DNA of 64,000 nt from Opisthorchis felineus (Eukaryota > Platyhelminthes > Trematoda > Opisthorchiida > Opisthorchiidae). The stretch lies in the NCBI GenBank assembly GCA_004794785.1, contig SJOL01006423.1, positions 280,677 to 344,676 on the forward strand, read 5' to 3'. The notes beneath the pieces are model-generated. The model ran no database searches and was not told the DNA's origin. It worked only from the letters and a program-made list of their open reading frames with translations. The first letter of the stretch is position 1, and each line of letters starts with the position of its first letter. The position numbers and the translations under genes were made by a program. Shown here in pieces: positions 1 through 12,100 of the stretch.

Positions 1-289
1 ATTGGGTGTGACGAGGTCACTGAGGCAGAATGCAGACCTCCGTAGTGTTTTCTGCAGAATTCACATACCACTATTTGGTCACTCATGGGGTCCCCGTTCC
101 TGGCCCTCAAGGATAACACGGTCGGCTGATTTCTGCGGCGATACCTCATGTACTTAAGCAGCCATTTTTGTTTTTCCGGGCGAGGTGTAGTATGGTGGCT
201 TGTTTTCGTATGTTTCGTTGGCGGATTTCTGATTTACAGTAGTTCCGCATTTTACGAAACGCCAGCTAATCTTCTGTATCTTCTGTAGT

Positions 290-1057
290 TAACTTTTTGC
301 TGAATTGTTGAGATCTCTTTTCTGGCCCAGTAGCAGATGAAACCAAAGAACAGCACACAGTGGTCACTTTGTCCCAGTCGAACGTTAATTACCACCTGAC
401 CGACGAAGTGTCCGGTTGGTGATGACCAAATCCAGGAGGGATGGTAGTTGGCCTGCGCGGTATCTGGTGGGTGGGGCGACGTATTGAGTCCCAGCGCTCC
501 GTTGAGCGACTTTGGTTAGCCCAGCTGCATAATGTCCACTAGACCCGACGCGTTGGAGCTCCATTCAGGAGGCCTTGTAAGCTTTATAATCACCTACCAG
601 CAGATGTGTGAAGTGGTATCTGGAAGAGATTTGCTCAAGGGGTTGTGTGAGGAATGGGTCATCTTCCGGTGGACTTGAGGGGCAACGGTAGACCAAGCAG
701 AGGAAAAGAACCGGTCCCACGCAGCTGGATTTGAATCCACAGTACACCACAAAAAGTTTCAGGAAAGCTATCGGAGAGGACAGTCGGGATGGGTAGGGCT
801 GCATGTAATTATAATGCAATGCCACCTGTCCTCCCGCGTTTCGGGTCAGCTCGCAAAATGGAGTAGCCTTTTATCGAGATCTCCGCGTCAGAGATATCTG
901 ATGCGAGCCAAGTCTCTGTAAGTGCGATTATGGACGGCTGTTCAAGGCAAGCTGACTGGTTAATATCGCGAAGTTTGTTGTAAAGACTGGGGCAGTTTGT
1001 GGATAAGCAACCCAACACTATCTGCTGTGTTCGAAGGTGGGGAGCTGAGAAGTACAA
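290..1057 (-). pseudogene. LINE endonuclease domain (broken)
   Basis: Minus-strand frames 1057-809 and 825-565 join into one endonuclease-like sequence. It has the N-terminal segment NCPSLYNKLRDINQ, the catalytic-glutamate segment ALTETWLASDI, and later a YRCPSSPPEDD segment with HFTHLLVGDYKA. It continues below 565 with LPSLLDLVITN near position 450, the usual C-terminal half of these nucleases. There is a frameshift near 810-825 and stops below 400. The role in an intact element is nicking target DNA for target-primed reverse transcription. Confidence 0.8.
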
Positions 1058-1289
1058 TAATGATGTTTATTCTCAACGGGTGGGTGGCATACCTTCAAGC
1101 ATGATTATAAAGTTACAGTCAGAGTAAGAGCATGACTGGTGGGGTTTTTGGGTACTGGATATTTCGTGGAAGAGGGAAGACGACATAAATATTGGACATT
1201 ATCCGAAGTAGACATGGTCACGCCTGAGGCGGTATGGGTAGGGAACCAAAATTACAATGGCTGTTTCTTTTTGCCTTATGGGGAACATA

Positions 1290-3170
1290 TCAGATGAGAA
1301 AAGATACGATCGTTAAGATTTGAAATTGGCGGGCAGAGATTAGCAGATTTAATAGCTGTACGCCGGGTTTGAGTCCAAGGCTCCAAAGGGGCCTCTGCGG
1401 CGTACTTGTCCGCTTCTTGCCTTGGTTTTTTCCGAGAACTGCCCTTCGTTTGTAAGGGTTTTTTCGCCCACCGAGAGTCCGGGTGGCGTTGGGCTTTTGT
1501 CTCTGGAGGACGTTGTTCTTCCCCGAGTGGTTGAAATCTCGATGGCTGCTACTTGTAGCTCGTGCAATACCACCTTTTGGACGTCTGTATTTGTTGTCGT
1601 TCAAGGATTTGTGGTGAATATGCGTCCGTTTGGTTTCTTGGGCTTTTTGGCGCGGTGTGACCGGTAAGGTTCTTCTGCGAAGCCCTGTCAGGTCGCTTGT
1701 GCGTTGCACGACAGCACCAAAGGGGTATCCCTATTGGTGGCACTTCCAAGAGGCTCGTTTTTGCAGAGAACTGTACCTTGAATCTAGCCAACAACTTTTC
1801 AATGAAGCGGGGTTTACGTGACTTATTCGACCGCAGTCGCTTTCCTGGTTTGTGTGGACTCCCAGGTCGTCCGCGATTAGCGTGGTCAACTCGGTGTATG
1901 TAGGAACTTTCAGTACATTCCTGTTTGGTTTATGGTCTTGGATAACGGGGTCATGAGCGACGACTGTGTCCACGATCGGCGAGGCTGCTTTTGACGGAGT
2001 GGAGCTGGAGGCTGGCAGTGTCACATTTTCCGTGGTTGTGGGGTTATCGCAGTAGTCTCCAACGTCGAGGCCGATGATTGTGGTTGATCTCTCGGTAGAC
2101 TTCGCTGCTTGTCTCCTCACAACTGACCCAATCCACCTTATAACTCGTGAGTTGGGGGTGGAGGTTACCGCTGCGCCTTTGTCGTCCGGTAAGGAAATAA
2201 GCTGTGATAATTCCACATACGTTGGATGTTGTGTCCACGCGAGGTTTGCCTCCCCACGAGCATCGCTTTTGTTAGCAGTCGAAGGGTCTCCGGCGGTTGG
2301 GTAGGAACTGTAATTCGTAAACGTGTCCGGTTAAGAGTGCAAGGCAACCATCGGGTTTGCCATAAGTTTGGGGTCGGCTGAACTGTCGCCAAGAGGAAGT
2401 TTGTTACGCGTCCCACCCCTAGGGCTGTTGTGGCCCGGTTTTCGCGCCTCTAGAGGGCGATCCTCGGATGTGCGCTTGATCTTTGCGTAGGCCTTTTGAA
2501 TGATGACAATCCGCGCCAAAATCTTCTGTACGGCAGTTGGCGGGGAAAGGGTGACTTGAAGCCCAAATATTCGCCTGCTTTCCTTTCCGCCTAGCCACTC
2601 TGTCCGAAGAGATTCATTTTCAGGCTTTGTGACAAACCCACCAAGGAGAGACTGTGCCAGTTTTGTTGGCGTGCTTGTTCTGGAGAAAGACCTCCAGATG
2701 ATCAACCTGCTCTCCCTCAAGCTCCCGTCCACTAGGGACGCCGTGACGGTCTTGACTGCCGCATCAGAGAGCTGGAATACCTTCTTTGTAGCCGACGAAC
2801 CCGGAATGAATAGCGCTAGCTACTCGTTCAAGGAGGAATGTTCGCTGTTGACTTTCGTTCAGGCCACTTGGTTCTTTGTGTTTGTATCTTCAGAGCTTTG
2901 GAAAGAAGTTTAAGTTTTTTCTTGAGCATACCGATTAAAACGGAATATTCGCACTGTTCTTTCCCACTCAATAAAGGACACTTGGTTTCGTTTCTGATAG
3001 CCGTCTTGTTTGTTGTGGAATGCACCGCACTCCTAAGATAGAGACAGCTGGCTCAGACAAACGGGTCAGGAAAGTTAGACAATTGGTCGTCCTACAAGCC
3101 CGTACATCCAAAATGCCACCAGGCCTGGAAGGCGTGACATTGCATTCCATTTCCAACATTCGATTGACAG
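1290..3170 (-). pseudogene. CR1-like ORF1 with PHD-like finger (broken), copy A
   Basis: Minus-strand pieces read as one decayed ORF1. At 3150-3045 there is a zinc-finger segment CHAFQAWWHFGCTGL followed after a break by FVCASC-like residues, which is a PHD-type spacing. It continues with a Lys-rich helix near 2990-2830 and a basic central region at 2730-2330. A Ser/Thr/Pro-rich stretch runs to about 1730. Copy B at 4100-5215 matches it from the finger to the basic region. The product in an intact element would be the RNA-binding ORF1 protein. The frame is broken repeatedly. Confidence 0.6.
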
Positions 3171-3300
3171 CCATTTAGTCTAAATCTGTTGCGGTCCACT
3201 GAGAGCTGTATAGGAGAGCAGCTTGCAATAACCTGGCACATGATCGAAAGTGGGTGCACCGCAGAAATGGAGTGCAATCTGACAAAGGTTTTCACGCACA

Positions 3301-4099
3301 GGTAATGTTAGGATAAAAAATTCAATGTTATGGCAAGTGTTCACTCTGTAAATAGATTAGACACCGAAAGGATTCTTTGACAAATGTAGTATACGGTTTC
3401 TGCCGGTTTGATTGATTTATTTATAAGTATTGGTGACGTACAACCTTGCTTACTGGGCTTCGGCTCATGAGCTTTCTTTCTGTTTTCTTTCCACGGAAAT
3501 TGTCGTAGACACTTGCCTTCGGAGAATCACTGTCCCTTGGTGCTTCCATAGCGTGCATACTACACAAAATTGCGCGAGCAAAAAACGAAACTAATTTTGA
3601 AAGTACCACAATAACCACTGTTGTGTCTTTGGTGTTTTAGAGACATACATAATAGAGCATGCATCAATTTTAACGGGGGATAAGATCTCGGTGATGACTA
3701 CCTTTGCCAAGTTGACAGAAAGTAAAGATATTGAGAAGAGCTTGTGGATTTACTTAAGGTGTTATTTTATTTATCCTTATTAGGCAACGGGGTGCGGAAG
3801 GCCTCTCAATCATACAACTGGCAATCAAATGACGCAGGAACTTTTGCTTGCATGGTGTGAAAGTGAGGGGCGGAGTTTTACGCCGATACCGCTAATACCG
3901 CTAGCAGTTATACGCTCCTAAGGCCGAGAAGCATTTCCTTCAAAGGTTGGCCAAACGCTCGGGCTGCTGACCTGTGCGGCATCAAGGCGAGCTCCGATTG
4001 GTCGGAAGCCTGGACCCAACAGCCAATTACTACATAGTATTAGCCGAATGCCGGTTTCCGATACCGCATCCAGAAGACGTCAGGAATTCCAGAATGTAG
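3301..4099. other. Spacer between two LINE copies; no gene seen
   Basis: Short ORFs here show no recognisable domain. The stretch separates the 5' ends of two same-strand LINE ORF1 copies and may be unannotated repeat. Confidence 0.4.
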
Positions 4100-5215
4100 T
4101 CGCGGCTCGAGACTGGCGGTTTCACATTCTCTAGCTGTAGGGTTCTCGCAGCATTATCAGATGTCGAGGTCAACGCTTGTGGTTGATTTGTTGGTAGGCT
4201 TCGCCGCTAGTCTCCTGATATCTGACCCAATCCAGCTCAGAAGCTGTGACTTGGGTGTCGGGTTTACTGCTGCTCCTTTATCGTCTGCCACGGAAATAAG
4301 AGATGATAGTTCTACCTACTTTGGACGCTGCGTCCACGCGAGGCTTGCCGCCTCCCGAGCATCGCTGCCTTTGGTAATCGAGGGGTCTGCGGTGTTTGAG
4401 TAGAAGCTGCAATCCGGAGTCGCGGCCGGTTGAGTCGGCGTGCTTTCAAGAGCACAAATGGCCATAACTACCATCGGTTTTGCCATAAGTTTGGAGTCGG
4501 CTGAACTTCAGCCAAGAAGAAGCCTGTTTCGCGCATCTCTAGGACTTCCGTGGCTCAACTTTCGCGCCTCTAGAGTGCGATCCTCGGATATACGCTTGAT
4601 CGTTGGGTAAGCCTTTTGAATGCTAACAGCCCGCTCCAGGCAGATGGGGGAGAAAGGGTGACTAGAAGCCGAAAGTTTCGCTTGCTTCCCCTTCCGCGTA
4701 ACCACTCTGCGTGAAATGATTCGTGTTCAGGCTTTGTGAGGACACATTCAAGGAGCGACTATGCCAGTTTCGTTGGCGTGATTTTTCTGGAGAACGACCC
4801 AAAGAAGATCAGCCTGTTCTGTCTCATGCGCCTGTCCACTAAAAGAGCCGTGGCGGTCTTGATTGCCGCGTCGGAGAGCCTGATTCCCTTTGCAGCGAGC
4901 GGACCCGGGGTGGATAGCGCTAGGTACTCGTCCAGGGAAGAGAGCTCATTATCGACTTTCGTCCTGGCCGCTTGGTTCTTTATGTTTGCTTTCTCGAGAG
5001 ATTTAGAAAGAAGTGCCATTTTTCGTCCAGTACCCTGATTAAAACAGAACATTCGCACTGGTCTTTCCGATTCAGCAATGGGCACTTGGTTTCGTTTTTG
5101 GTAGCTCTGTTTTTAGTTACAGAATGCATAGCACCCTTAAGGTAGGGGCAACTGGAGCAGACAAACGGGCCACGTCTGCTAATTTGCGTCACTTGTGGCG
5201 TCAAAACCGCACATA
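4100..5215 (-). mobile_element. CR1-like ORF1 copy B (5' fragment only)
   Basis: This minus-strand segment matches 2044-3045 of copy A in the same order. For example, the + strand around 4747 and 2641 share runs such as ggagcgactatgccag versus ggagagactgtgccag. Its minus-strand reading contains FVCSSCPYL followed by KNETKCPLLNRKDQCE, equal to the copy A zinc-finger tail and Lys-rich helix. No endonuclease follows at lower coordinates, so it is truncated. The roughly 2.1-kb spacing suggests nested insertion or a tandem duplication. Confidence 0.65.
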
Positions 5216-5219
5216 ACTG

Positions 5220-5340
5220 GGTCTCAAAGGTCTCGTGTACCAGGCTACAGTAAAGACTGTATTGCTCTATGGTTGTGAGACATGTCCTTATCGGGCAGTT
5301 GATGTGAGCCGTCCTCAGGTTTTTAACCACCGTCAATCGC
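5220..5340 (+). pseudogene. RTE/SR2-like C-terminal fragment
   Basis: A + strand reading gives [19 protein letters not shown] followed by a decayed VFNHR segment. This is the conserved post-reverse-transcriptase motif (VYNAAVR.VLLYG.ET...VFDHR) of fluke RTE-like elements, also seen at 5930-6040 and 13980-14090. It abuts the 5' end of LINE copy B and is only about 120 bp. Confidence 0.7.
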
Positions 5341-5419
5341 TTACCGTCAGGCACTATGGTAGTGTCTATGGAGCAAAGGTGTTTGCCATAGATTCTTGAC
5401 CCTCCACTGTACGCCAACT

Positions 5420-6660
5420 CCTGTGGCCGGGTGAAGGTCTACGGGAAGCTGTCGCCTGAGTTCACTACATCAAGTGATGTCAGACAAGGCTGTCCGCTTT
5501 CACCTTTCCTCTTCAACGTCACTGGTACGATTATGGAAGACTCACTATTAGCCTCCACGCCTGCGGAGTCGAATTTCTCCCGGGGCGTCCGCTCACAGAT
5601 ATCGAGTACGCAGACGACATAGCTCTTCTTGGATCTGATGCCGCGGTATTGCGAGCAATATTAAATAATTTGCCTCACATTTTTGCACCCACCTCACACC
5701 GGCAAGGTGTACAGTGCTGCTGCAAGACTGGGTAGGCTTGAACCCTAACATCATGCTTGCAGGTCAGCCGTTTGAGGTAGCAGACAAATTTGCCTACCTT
5801 GGCAGCTGTATTAACCCCGTTCGTCCATTCAAAAATGATATTTCCACCCGGATTGGAAGACCAGAGCAGCTTTTGTGAACCTGCGTCATCTGTTGCGTAG
5901 GTATGACATCAGCTTATCCGTGAAGGGTCGAGTTTACAATGCTGCGGTGCGATCGGTATTGCTATACGGGTCAGAAACCTTGCCGCTGCGCGCCGAGGAT
6001 GTCAAAAGACTTCCAGTGTTTGACCATCGATGTCTTCAGAACACTGTCCGAGTCTTCGGGGAACACTGGATCAGTAATGCTGAAGTATGTCAAATGGTTT
6101 TCGTAAGAAATAGCTGAACTGGTCACACTCCGTAGGTTGCGCTTGCTTGGTCACATACCAGTTGACCGACTTCCTCAAAGAGCCCGTTTAAAAAAACCAC
6201 GTGAAGAATGAAAATGAATCAGGCGAGGTCAAACAATGATTTGGCAACGAAGTATGAAAGCCGTTACCAGCAAACGTAGCTGCGTTGATCATTGCCGTCT
6301 CCCTGTATGGGGACCCTGAGACGGGACACATCAATCGTTAGAGACACTGTATGACATGGCCCGGTCGCGCCCTCAGTGGCGCTCGTGCATCCAAGCTATT
6401 GCCTTCATTGCATAGCTTCCCTTCCAATCTCACCATTTAAAAGCCCACTGACAACCATATGTTCACGCATCAATTATACCAGCTACCGCCTCCAATGCGC
6501 AGCTACCTACTCCACCGCTCCAAACCATCGGTGAACGGAACTGTGTCAGCTATATCCACTGTACAGCAAGTGCGCAGTTTTCGCAGCTGATGATGTTTCA
6601 GACACCAGCTCCGTTAGTGACTGAAAGGATTCCACTTGCGGAATGGCGCAACCAACTAAG
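5420..6660 (+). mobile_element. RTE/SR2-like retrotransposon fragment with 3' tail (copy 1)
   Basis: The + strand shows reverse-transcriptase motifs in order: DVRQGCPLSPFLFN at about 5479-5520, then the catalytic box YADDIALLGSDA at about 5600-5640 in another frame. The thumb/C-terminal segment follows (LSVKGRVYNAAVRSVLLYG, 5910-5970; VFDHRCLQ, 6018-6041). A basic tail (LLGHIPVDRLPQRARL) lies near 6140-6190. The stretch 6270-6650 is the 3' untranslated tail, because it matches the inverted copy at 21385-21720. Multiple frameshifts and stops make it a pseudogene. Confidence 0.82.
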
Positions 6661-7680
6661 TCTAAGCACCGAATCTCGATGTGCACTCTTAGATTAGTCG
6701 AAGCTCGGACGCGCATTCTCCCTCGTCAGGAGTACAATGCCATATATACTTTGTTTGTCAGAATCCCTAAAATTCCAGAGATTCGATGTCATTGGATGTT
6801 TCTTTCGGATCGATGATTTGCCATAAAACCGACTGTGAAAGTGAAGGTGAAGGATATCTGCTCCACACCTGCTCTGACTAGCGTCGTTCCACAGGACCCT
6901 ATCCTAATCCCGTCAATTACTTTCCAAATGTAGTTCTAACGGACTGTTTGGTTCATGCCGACGACCTCAATCAACAATCGGGGGAAGCGTACCTGGAATT
7001 TCCTGACCGAATGTTGGCCCAGCCGGACTTTTAAACCATTGAATCATTCATCTGCATCTGATATTCTGTCAGGGTCATTTGGTTTTTTAACTGCGTGCTG
7101 TCCGCTGGACAGTCAAGTGGCTCCATAATTCAGGGACGTGACTGTCTCCAATCGTATCATTATCTTTAACGAGTACACCGAAACGAGGACATATCCTGAA
7201 TACTTTTGATTCTCCCCGTGGCTGTTTCGTTGGCGTCTGTGTCTTCGCGGCCGAGTACCTACTCCAAATCTGCACGACACTTTCTCTTCCGGACTCCGTC
7301 GACTCAATCTGACTTGCTCTACTGCCCTGGTTACTCATCGGTCTCACCCACTACTATCCTTCATCGGATGGAAGCATCACTTTCCATCAGCTGACACCCT
7401 AACTCTGCTTACATTTTTCAAAACCTATATTTCCTGAAAAAGACTTCTGAAAATTGCAAGACACACCCAACCTATTTGTGTACTGGTACAACCTTGTCCT
7501 ATCGATTTTTACCCGGTTGTCCCACCTTTTTCTGTCGTCCTCAGCGCACACTGTGCGTTGTGTAATGTCGGTATCCGTTGTTTCCCTAAACGGTACTGCA
7601 ATTGGTGACCTAACTTGATGTTATCGTAGTGCTAACAGAACTGACAAGCTATCTTGCAATTAAAATATTTCCGCTTTCAG
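6661..7680. other. Upstream region of VPS13B; promoter or upstream intron not resolved
   Basis: No conserved reading frame is seen. Because 7680 looks like a splice acceptor, part of this stretch may be an intron or outron, and the promoter could be here or further upstream. No TATA-like or other core element could be assigned with confidence. Confidence 0.4.
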
Positions 7681-7712
7681 GTAATCGAACACTCCGTCCG
7701 CCGTCATCCAAA
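7668..7712 (+). promoter_or_regulatory. Splice acceptor and short 5' leader before the VPS13B start codon
   Basis: The sequence ttccgctttcag ends at 7680, followed by a 32-nt leader and ATG at 7713. The open frame extends upstream to 7629 without an earlier ATG, and the chorein homology starts at the 7713 codon, so this start is preferred. The acceptor implies a 5' non-coding exon or a spliced-leader trans-splice site. Confidence 0.5.
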
Positions 7713-9137
7713 ATGCAACGCTTTTTCAAATTAGAGACGTATGTTGGGAAGCTGATTATGAGCTATCTGAACACCTATGTCAAATTACGAGATGATCAGG
7801 TTGCCATGTCCATATGGGAGGGTGATGTAATCCTAAACCAGCTTGAACTACGTTGTGAATCTGTGGAGAACTTGTTTCCCATACCAGTCGGGTTACGTTT
7901 AGGTCGCGTTCGTGAACTGCGCATTCATGTCCCATGGACAAAGCTTAACTCGGAAAATATTGTAATCTCCTTGCATACGGTGGAATGTGTCCTGACCCTG
8001 AAAAAGCCACAATCGTGTGGACTTACGAAAACTTCTGTCCTCTCCAGCACCGAGCCGCCATCCTCCGGGTACAATCCAGGCCAGAATTTGGCCCCTGGTT
8101 ATCTACAGTCCTATCTTCATCGCCTTTTGGCGAATATACGCATTGTTGTGTACAACTTAAGTATTAAGTTCCTTCTGGACGATATCGTGTTGTCATTGAG
8201 CTGTAATCTGCTGGACTTTTATCCCACCACACACGAATGGAAGATTACATTCCAGTCAACTTCTTCTGATAATAGCACCTTCGTGCGTAGAAAACTTCAA
8301 GTTTCGGACGTCACCATATGCTTAGACCACTGTGGGTCCACTGGTTATGTGGAGACTTACGAACAGCCATTGGTATACCGGTTCAGCCTATCTTGTCTTA
8401 TCGAATTGGTATATCCTCCGGGCCTAGATTTCTTCCAGGCTTCCCTGGCTACAATAACCACTATGGACGTGTACGCACAGACCTTGGAGGTGAGACTGAG
8501 CCCTCATCAGGTGCATGCTTTAGTGCGTCTTTTGGAAGTATTTGCTGCTGTACATACCGAGAACGTGGATTGGTCTAAATTGGCCCCTGTGAATGTGAGT
8601 CATCTGACCGAAGGAGATGCGAAAAAAACGGCAGAAGATGTTCCTGAAACTACAGGTAACCCCAGTGATATGAGTCCAACAGACCAAGAAAACCAGCAAT
8701 CCTGGGCTTCGTGGATGTGGTCGTTGGTGCCTAATATTTTGCCACCAAATACGGAATTAAGCAATTCAGATGGTGATGATGGTGATGATGATGACATCCA
8801 ACAATCTGGAGGAGCCCTTCCATCCTGTGTTGATCTGATCCATCTCGTGTATGAAGATGCTAAACAGCATATGAACAGCACATTTGTGACTCCGCATTTT
8901 CCTAACTCCTTTTCATCAACTGAACTGCCCGACCTAGTTGAAAGCTCTGTTCCACCTGTCATAACGAAGTACAACAGTGCCAGTGACCTTCAGCTTCCGG
9001 TTAATCCAGAGACCAGTGAGCCAAGCATCTCTTTACGCCGTGTCCGTCATAGGATTCGGCATCTGAGGCGCAATGATGACAACCAACCCCTATTTGTTGT
9101 CGGAGTATTTACAGATCAGTTGATCGTTCGTCTGCTT
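7713..9137 (+). CDS. VPS13B: VPS13B coding exon 1: chorein domain
   Basis: 475 codons, phase 0 exit, donor gtaagt. Residues 1-110 form the chorein N-terminus (METYVGKLI-like start, SIWEGDVILNQLEL, VRELRIHVPWTKLNSENIV), the entry end of the lipid channel. About residues 145-300 continue the first repeat with DDIVLSLSCNLLDFYP and VSDVTICLDHCGSTGYVE. Near residue 330-350 is SWASWMWSLVPNI, which in human VPS13B reads with the same W-x-SW-x-W spacing, then an acidic run (DGDDGDDDD). The end, PLFVVGVFTDQLIVRLL, matches the start of the next human repeat. This is the best-supported exon. Confidence 0.95.
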
Positions 9138-12100
9138 GTAAGTTACCTTCCCTCAGCTGTGGCCGTTTTGTACTCTATCCCGCACCTCTACTTTATTATT
9201 TCTTTGCAGAATCATTTGGCGATTTCTGTTCTTAGTGTATCACAATTGATCTGTATGATTCGAACGCTGTATTTGCATCTCTCGAGGAAAGTAGAAGCCT
9301 CACATTCTTATTTAAACGGGTGCGATCTTATACGGACGCGCCAATGTAAACTTTGTCCGATTTTGCTGCATGATGTTCAATGGCCAATTTAAGTACTGAA
9401 AACATTTACTGTCATACTGTGCTACGTGTTTTGCTTCCAACTCACTACAAGTGCATCCTTACTGCAGTCGTTTTGAAATAGATGGCTGTTTTGCACGATC
9501 AACCGGGCTTCGATCGTTAGCTAGTCGTATTCTCCAGGAAGAACCTTTTTATTGGTGTCATGTTAGTCAGATTTACTTCTTAATAAAAGCCCATGCACCC
9601 TGATCAAACATCACCAATGTTACAATGTTTCCACAGCTTTGGAGCAATGAAATCCTTTCGACTTAAGACGGATGTCGAAAGAGACCTTACTGCTGTAGTA
9701 TAGCTCATCTGCAGATGCCTTTTCGTGATTTCGCACATTCTGCGTTTGTCTTAGCACTTGCCCCGCATAGCCGCTTCTTGTCATTTATGGCTTCCAATAG
9801 GATCCATGATAGCGCCCTATTCAGGGCACCACTGCGTTCATTCACGTGGGAAGTGAAAGTGGAATAACGACTTTCGTTAAAGGAAACGCTGCTGGTCAGT
9901 GTCGCCAGTGGTCACCGTCAAAGTACAAATGCTTCTTCCTGATATTGGGTTTGGGCCGTCAAATGACTCTCAGTCATCGGCAACCGACAGACGCTCGAAC
10001 ATTCAATCCCCGATGTATGTATGAGAGCTGTTAGAGCCCGTAAGTCTGAAAGGACGAACGGAAATTTGAACGTTGTCTGTGTCAGCAGTTTTATTGCCTT
10101 GGTTTAAATAAGTTCACTTCCATATAGTTCCCTCCCCTGGAATAGCAGGGTCAATTCGGAAATGGTATTCACAGTTCTGTTCTGCAAACTCTGTTGAGAC
10201 TGAAGTTCACAACCCATCTGTGTCTGGTACGTGTTCGTTCAGTTTGTATATGTTTTTTTTCCAGAATCTCTGATGCGTCATTCCTCCACACACATGGCGA
10301 TGTTTCCAAAGCAGGGAGATTTGGTGCCATCTTAGTGCGACTGTCATCGCTCGTATTCTATCTTTCAGTTTAGCCCAAGACAAAGCATGTCAGCCTAGTT
10401 TTGCCCCACGCCGTATTGAGGGCACAACTGAAAAAGAAATAAGCAGCCTTACGTAATTTTCTGCTAGGAGCAGTTTTTGGTGCGCCTCAAGGAGGGGCTG
10501 GAAAGGGCTGGATCGGGTCAATTTCTGCAACACCCGTGATCCTTCTCATTCGACATTACATGGTTTGTAGGTATTCGGGTTTTGCTTTTCGCTTTGTGTT
10601 CTGAGTAAAGTTCCAACGGACTGCTTTGTGCTTTGTATTATTTAGACATACTATTCCGCACAACGGCTACACCAGTCGTTCTTGTGCCGAATCTTGCTTT
10701 AATTCAGCTACCGCTGATTGTTTTGTGGAGTGCTACATACTCCTCAACCTATTTTCCCATGTTTTCCCATTTCTTTAGTTGCCAAACGGTCATTTGATGG
10801 ATAAGTCACTCGCACACTTGAATGCCTCCAGTTCCAAGTTCTCTAGACGTTTGACTCAATCTGGTTTGGAGGTGACAGTCCGCGTGAGTTTCTCCAATAA
10901 TTCTCACGATTTTGCGTGTTTTAATATTATTGCTCTGCTGTTAACCTGTAGGCGTTGCATGCCTTCACAGTGGTACTCTGCTTGCCTATCCATTAACCAA
11001 TCCGTTTTGTTTACTATCGGAGTTCTCGACTGTTTCCACTGGCATGGTTACTTGTAAGGTTGTTGTTGGAACTTGGCTACTTTTATGTTAGCCGAGGTTG
11101 GCAATGTAATTGCAAACTGGCTATCCGACTGATGTCACAACACTGTTCGTATGGTGTTTTTGCGTCTTTTCTGAATGTTGGATCACGGGCGAGTTGCCAC
11201 ATCCCACTGATTTTCTACTTTACTTCGAGCTAGTTTGTAGTAGGGTCGTCAGACTACTCATCACTTTGAAGAGCCGATATCGTGCACTGGGTTTCTTTCG
11301 CTAATGGGGAGCTGGTGTTAACGTCTTATTCAGGTCCAGTGAGTTTTTTTCAAGGATATCGAAGGCCATATAGATTGTTCTTTGAACTTTCAATCTTTCG
11401 CTTTCGATGATGATTCTGTAAACTATTTGCTCCTTATTTTTTTCGCAAATCGTTTCACTGACGCTCATCTTTGAACCATGCTTTACTTTACTATGCTTCT
11501 TCCTACCACCCGCCAGGTTGCTAATGTCCGTCTTTTTTCTGACTGAAGTACTCGTGACAAAATATCGATGGAACTCATTTTTGTCAGCTTCAGAATTACG
11601 CCGACTTGCGAATCGACTTGCGTCGATACGGCAAACAAACACCATCTACTGCATTGAGCTCCATTGATCTTAGTTGGGTCAGTCAACCGTATGGCGCGAA
11701 GACGTCCGTTCGCCGGGGTTTTATTCATTAGTTAACTTTCAGCTGTTGACACGCCATCGATACCTTAAGGCGTTGCATCAGTTCACCCGATACATGAATC
11801 GCAAAATGTAGGATATGTGGGCTCTTACGTAGCTGTTTGTATTGCGTGACTGAATTGCTTGTATCGGAGATCCAGCCTGTTGTATTCTGTTTGGTGGTGT
11901 CAGTCAGACGTTGGACGATCGGAGCATGCGGTTTTATGACCGTCCACTTTCAGACCTTCCTTCGGATGAAGGTATTGAGGTCGCGTCTTGCTACGATTAC
12001 TGGCAGTACTGAAACTGGCTGCTGTTTGTCTGGATGCTACGGTTAGCCGTTGTACAGAGCGGTCTGGACGCAGTGTCGTCTGCAATGGGAGTGTGAAGGT

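Larger units (their letters stand above)
1..3300 (-). mobile_element. CR1-like non-LTR retrotransposon copy A (degenerate, cut by window edge)
   Basis: Reading the minus strand from about 3300 downward gives a decayed LINE. First comes an ORF1 with a PHD-like zinc finger, then a charged ORF1 body, then an apurinic endonuclease, then the basic linker that precedes reverse transcriptase in CR1/Jockey elements (residues KYMRYRRR near position 150). The frame breaks many times, so it is not functional. The reverse transcriptase lies off the left edge. A second copy of its ORF1 sits 2.1 kb further right. Family placement rests on domain order and motif memory; Jockey or L2 relatives are possible. 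Confidence 0.75.

Noticed and set aside
8600..8974. Minus-strand frame of 124 aa
   Set aside because: Antisense to exon 1.
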